Shown: piece by piece, positions 14,435 to 16,542 of the stretch
How the letters are laid out: every line of letters starts with the position of its first letter
How positions within the stretch are numbered: the first letter of the stretch is position 1
DNA from: an uncultured Bacteroidota bacterium
GTDB taxonomy: Bacteria; Bacteroidota; Bacteroidia; Chitinophagales; Chitinophagaceae
NCBI GenBank assembly: GCA_937928385.1
Contig: CALEZD010000040.1
Span: 1-16,542, forward strand
DNA: 16,542 nucleotides
Reading direction: 5' to 3'
Translations under genes and position numbers: made by a program
The notes under the pieces: model-generated
Seen by the model: only the letters and a program-made list of their open reading frames with translations
Database searches by the model: none
What the model was told of the DNA's origin: nothing

Positions 14435-16390
14435 TTACCTCTTCACGAGCTTAGAGACGCGCTTCCCACTCTGGGTATTTACTTCTACCATATACATGCC
14501 GTGATGTATTTCGCCAAGAGGTACTGTTAAGCTATTAGTTGCAGGTGGAACTTGTTGTTTGTATACCACCTGTCCTGTAGCATTCAGTATGTTCACCTCC
14601 GTGGCCAGAGTACTTGATGTAAAACTAATAGTCACATAATCATGCGCAGGGTTGGGTATGATTATGATATCATTAGCCAACTCTAAACCCGGAATATTAA
14701 CAGCCCATGCTGCAGCTACATTGGATGTGATACTACTATAACCCATACCTGATATACAACCCGGAGCAGCTACCTCTACACGGTAAGTTACATTGCCCGA
14801 TGCAGGTGGATTAGTGTCTGTGTAGCCAGTGGTAGTAACAGTACCTATGCTGGTGTATGCACTGCCATCTACACTACGCAATACGTTGTATGATGGTGAG
14901 GAAACACCGGTATAAGCGTTCCAAACCAGGTTTGATCTATTGTCTCCTGTACTGTAAAAGCCCAGATGGATAGTTTGTTGTGCAGTGGAGGCACTCAACG
15001 GTGTACCTACGCCACAACTGTCTACAACCGCTATTTTATACTTATAACTTTGTTTGCTGGGTGTAGCAGACATGTCAATGTACTTACCTGCGGCTGAAGC
15101 TGAAACAGAACCTATCCTTTGATAGCCAACAGTATCTTCTCTGAATATTCTATAAGAGTCAGCATGTTGCACGCCGGTGGTATCCCACAGTATTATATTC
15201 TTTGCTGTTGATGGGTCTGTCAACACACCACAGAGTTGCGCCTGTGTAGGACTTATGCAGCTGTACTTCATTACGGTAGCCTTTTGAGATTCACTGTAAT
15301 CTAAGTACAGTATGTAGGGTATATTATTTCCGTCTATTGCTATAGAGGTATAATTGGTAGAGCCAACGGAAGCCGGTTTACCCGGTACGCCTACGTTCAC
15401 CCATTTGCTTCCATCATACTTCATCACTTTGGTTTTGGCGGTATCGCCCCAATCACTATACACTATATAAGGCACGTTATTGCCGTCTATAGCTATCCTG
15501 GTTTCATGAGCACGATTAGTTGTTGCCGCAGCACCGCCTACTGTCACCCATTGGGTGCCATCGTACTTTTTTACAAAAGCTCTATACGAGCTATCAGAGT
15601 CAGCATACACCACATAGGGCACATTATTACCGTCAATGGCTATATCTGTATATTGTGCAAGGCCTGCAGATATTCCATTCGGACCCACAAGGCTCCATTT
15701 GCCGGCAGAATACCTGATTACTGTAGCCTTATTCCCATTGTTTCTATCGGTAAAAGTTACATAAGGTACATTGTTTCCGTCTACAGCTATATGATTGAAA
15801 ATTGGCCAGTATGCGGCTGAATAACTGGGTATACCTATCTCACTCCAGCCGCCACTATACCTAAGTGCAGTAACTTCTGACTTGAAACCATCATCCAGGT
15901 GTGTTATCAGCGGATTGTTATTCTTGTCTATTGTTATATCATTGTGATAAACGTTCAAAGCAGAAATACCTTGCCAGCCCACTACGCTCCAGGTGCTACC
16001 ATTATATTTCATTACGGTGGCCTTATTACCAACTGCACCGTCTGCAAAAACGACATAAGGGTTATTACTAGCATCAATAGCTATGGCCATGTATTGCGTT
16101 TGCGGAAAGTGCCCAATGGTTACCCATTTGCTGCCATCATATTTCATCACTTTACCATCATATGCAAAGCCCCCAACACCATTGTCGGAAAAAACTGCAT
16201 AAGGCATGTTATTCCTGTCTATCGCAATATTTGTATGTTGTATTTGCCCATCAGAAAAACCAGGCTTGCCTACTGCTCTCCATTGTTGTTGCGCAAACGT
16301 TGAGTTAGCAATACCTGTTGCAGCAGTCAACAATATCATTACATGTGACAGGAAGCTCAATTTCTTTAGTAATTGCTTTATAAAATACAT
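14435..16390 (-). CDS. Type IX-secreted protein with seven propeller-like repeats and Fn3-like domains
   Basis: A 651-residue exported protein. A signal peptide covers about 1-33 (cleavage likely after STFA). Seven repeats of about 49 residues follow (about 48-380), each with a core like IAIDGNNVPYVVYAD and a partner strand like KATVMKYDGSKWVTVG. Seven such units suggest one seven-bladed beta-propeller. Two fibronectin type III-like domains follow (about 385-565), with paired cysteines. The last 80 residues are a Por-secretion (type IX) sorting domain: IIPNPAHDYVTISF, LNATGQVVYKQQ and a final GKRVSKLVKR. The protein should cross the outer membrane by T9SS and be attached to the surface or released. 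The ligand is unknown; carbohydrate or protein binding is possible. AAAAGG lies five bases before the ATG. The 2.3-kb segment is bracketed by copies of the atpD start. Confidence 0.9.
   Translation of the reverse strand: MYFIKQLLKKLSFLSHVMILLTAATGIANSTFAQQQWRAVGKPGFSDGQIQHTNIAIDRNNMPYAVFSDNGVGGFAYDGKVMKYDGSKWVTIGHFPQTQYMAIAIDASNNPYVVFADGAVGNKATVMKYNGSTWSVVGWQGISALNVYHNDITIDKNNNPLITHLDDGFKSEVTALRYSGGWSEIGIPSYSAAYWPIFNHIAVDGNNVPYVTFTDRNNGNKATVIRYSAGKWSLVGPNGISAGLAQYTDIAIDGNNVPYVVYADSDSSYRAFVKKYDGTQWVTVGGAAATTNRAHETRIAIDGNNVPYIVYSDWGDTAKTKVMKYDGSKWVNVGVPGKPASVGSTNYTSIAIDGNNIPYILYLDYSESQKATVMKYSCISPTQAQLCGVLTDPSTAKNIILWDTTGVQHADSYRIFREDTVGYQRIGSVSASAAGKYIDMSATPSKQSYKYKIAVVDSCGVGTPLSASTAQQTIHLGFYSTGDNRSNLVWNAYTGVSSPSYNVLRSVDGSAYTSIGTVTTTGYTDTNPPASGNVTYRVEVAAPGCISGMGYSSITSNVAAAWAVNIPGLELANDIIIIPNPAHDYVTISFTSSTLATEVNILNATGQVVYKQQVPPATNSLTVPLGEIHHGMYMVEVNTQSGKRVSKLVKR
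15250..16240 (-). repeat. Seven tandem coding repeats of about 147 bp
   Basis: The codons for the I-D-x-N-N-x-P-Y core recur near 16215, 16070, 15924, 15777, 15630, 15483 and 15330, a period of 145-153 bases. The copies differ at many positions, so they are old repeats and not a recent amplification. Confidence 0.85.
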
Positions 16391-16511
16391 TACCTTTTAG
16401 TTAGGGTCTGAGTAAATAAAAACGAAAGTTACTGCATAAATTTAGGTGAAAAAAATATTCTGTTTGGTGGGTATTTCATTGCACTACCAGGGTTTACAAA
16501 ATACTACCCAA

Positions 16512-16542
16512 GATATGCTTTAATCTTACCAACGTTTGGCAT
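16512..16542 (-). pseudogene. Degenerate copy of the first 31 bases of atpD
   Basis: On the minus strand the window ends with ATGCCAAACGTTGGTAA, identical to the first 17 bases of atpD. The match continues for about 14 more bases with two substitutions and one inserted T (28 of 31 columns identical to 14183-14212). Read from this ATG it gives MPNVGKIKAYLG and then a stop; without the inserted T it would give MPNVGKIKHI, close to atpD. It is either a scar left by duplication or insertion, or the end of another gene that continues past the edge. Confidence 0.55.

Noticed and set aside
15250..16240. Regularly spaced repeats that might suggest a CRISPR array
   Set aside because: The period is about 147 bases, the copies are diverged, and they are in frame within a secreted protein gene; they encode propeller-like repeats.

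Overview
The window looks like chromosomal DNA from a member of the Bacteroidota, most likely Chitinophagales/Chitinophagaceae (inference). The signs are a type IX secretion (Por) C-terminal sorting domain, a DUF4369-thioredoxin lipoprotein, a HmuY-family lipoprotein, a short epsilon subunit of ATP synthase encoded next to beta, weak or absent Shine-Dalgarno sequences, and -7 elements of the TAnnTTTG type. No rRNA, tRNA, CRISPR array, transposase or phage gene was seen.

Left part (1-2308): a TlpA-like thiol-disulfide lipoprotein on the minus strand, then a divergent HmuY-family lipoprotein on the plus strand. Positions 2314-4866 hold a tightly packed minus-strand operon, read from right to left: a small lipoprotein, a seven-helix membrane protein, a histidine kinase with almost no sensor region of its own, and a NarL/LuxR response regulator. 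The last three overlap, so they are probably translationally coupled. The membrane protein and lipoprotein may act as a detached sensor for the kinase. The membrane protein gene contains a perfect 17-bp-arm palindrome.

Middle (5078-9124): an unusual accessory cluster. A 745-residue protein with an internal domain duplication and no signal peptide ends at a strong terminator. It is followed by a papain-like (C70/C39-like) cysteine protease lipoprotein with a neighbouring lipoprotein of unknown role, another strong terminator, and a convergent 90-residue protein. I recognise only the protease fold. This is the best candidate here for an undescribed system. Positions 9125-9979 are more AT-rich and hold a 43-codon ORF and a 177-residue protein of unknown function.

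Right part (10022-16542, all minus strand): a FemAB-like acetyltransferase downstream of a LolC/LolE-type ABC permease; atpC and atpD with a clear promoter and a terminator; and a 651-residue secreted protein predicted to be a seven-bladed propeller with two Fn3-like domains and a type IX sorting tail. Short tandem repeats lie on both sides of atpC. The last 31 bases of the window are a degenerate copy of the start of atpD, so the 2.3-kb segment carrying the secreted protein gene is bracketed by direct repeats.
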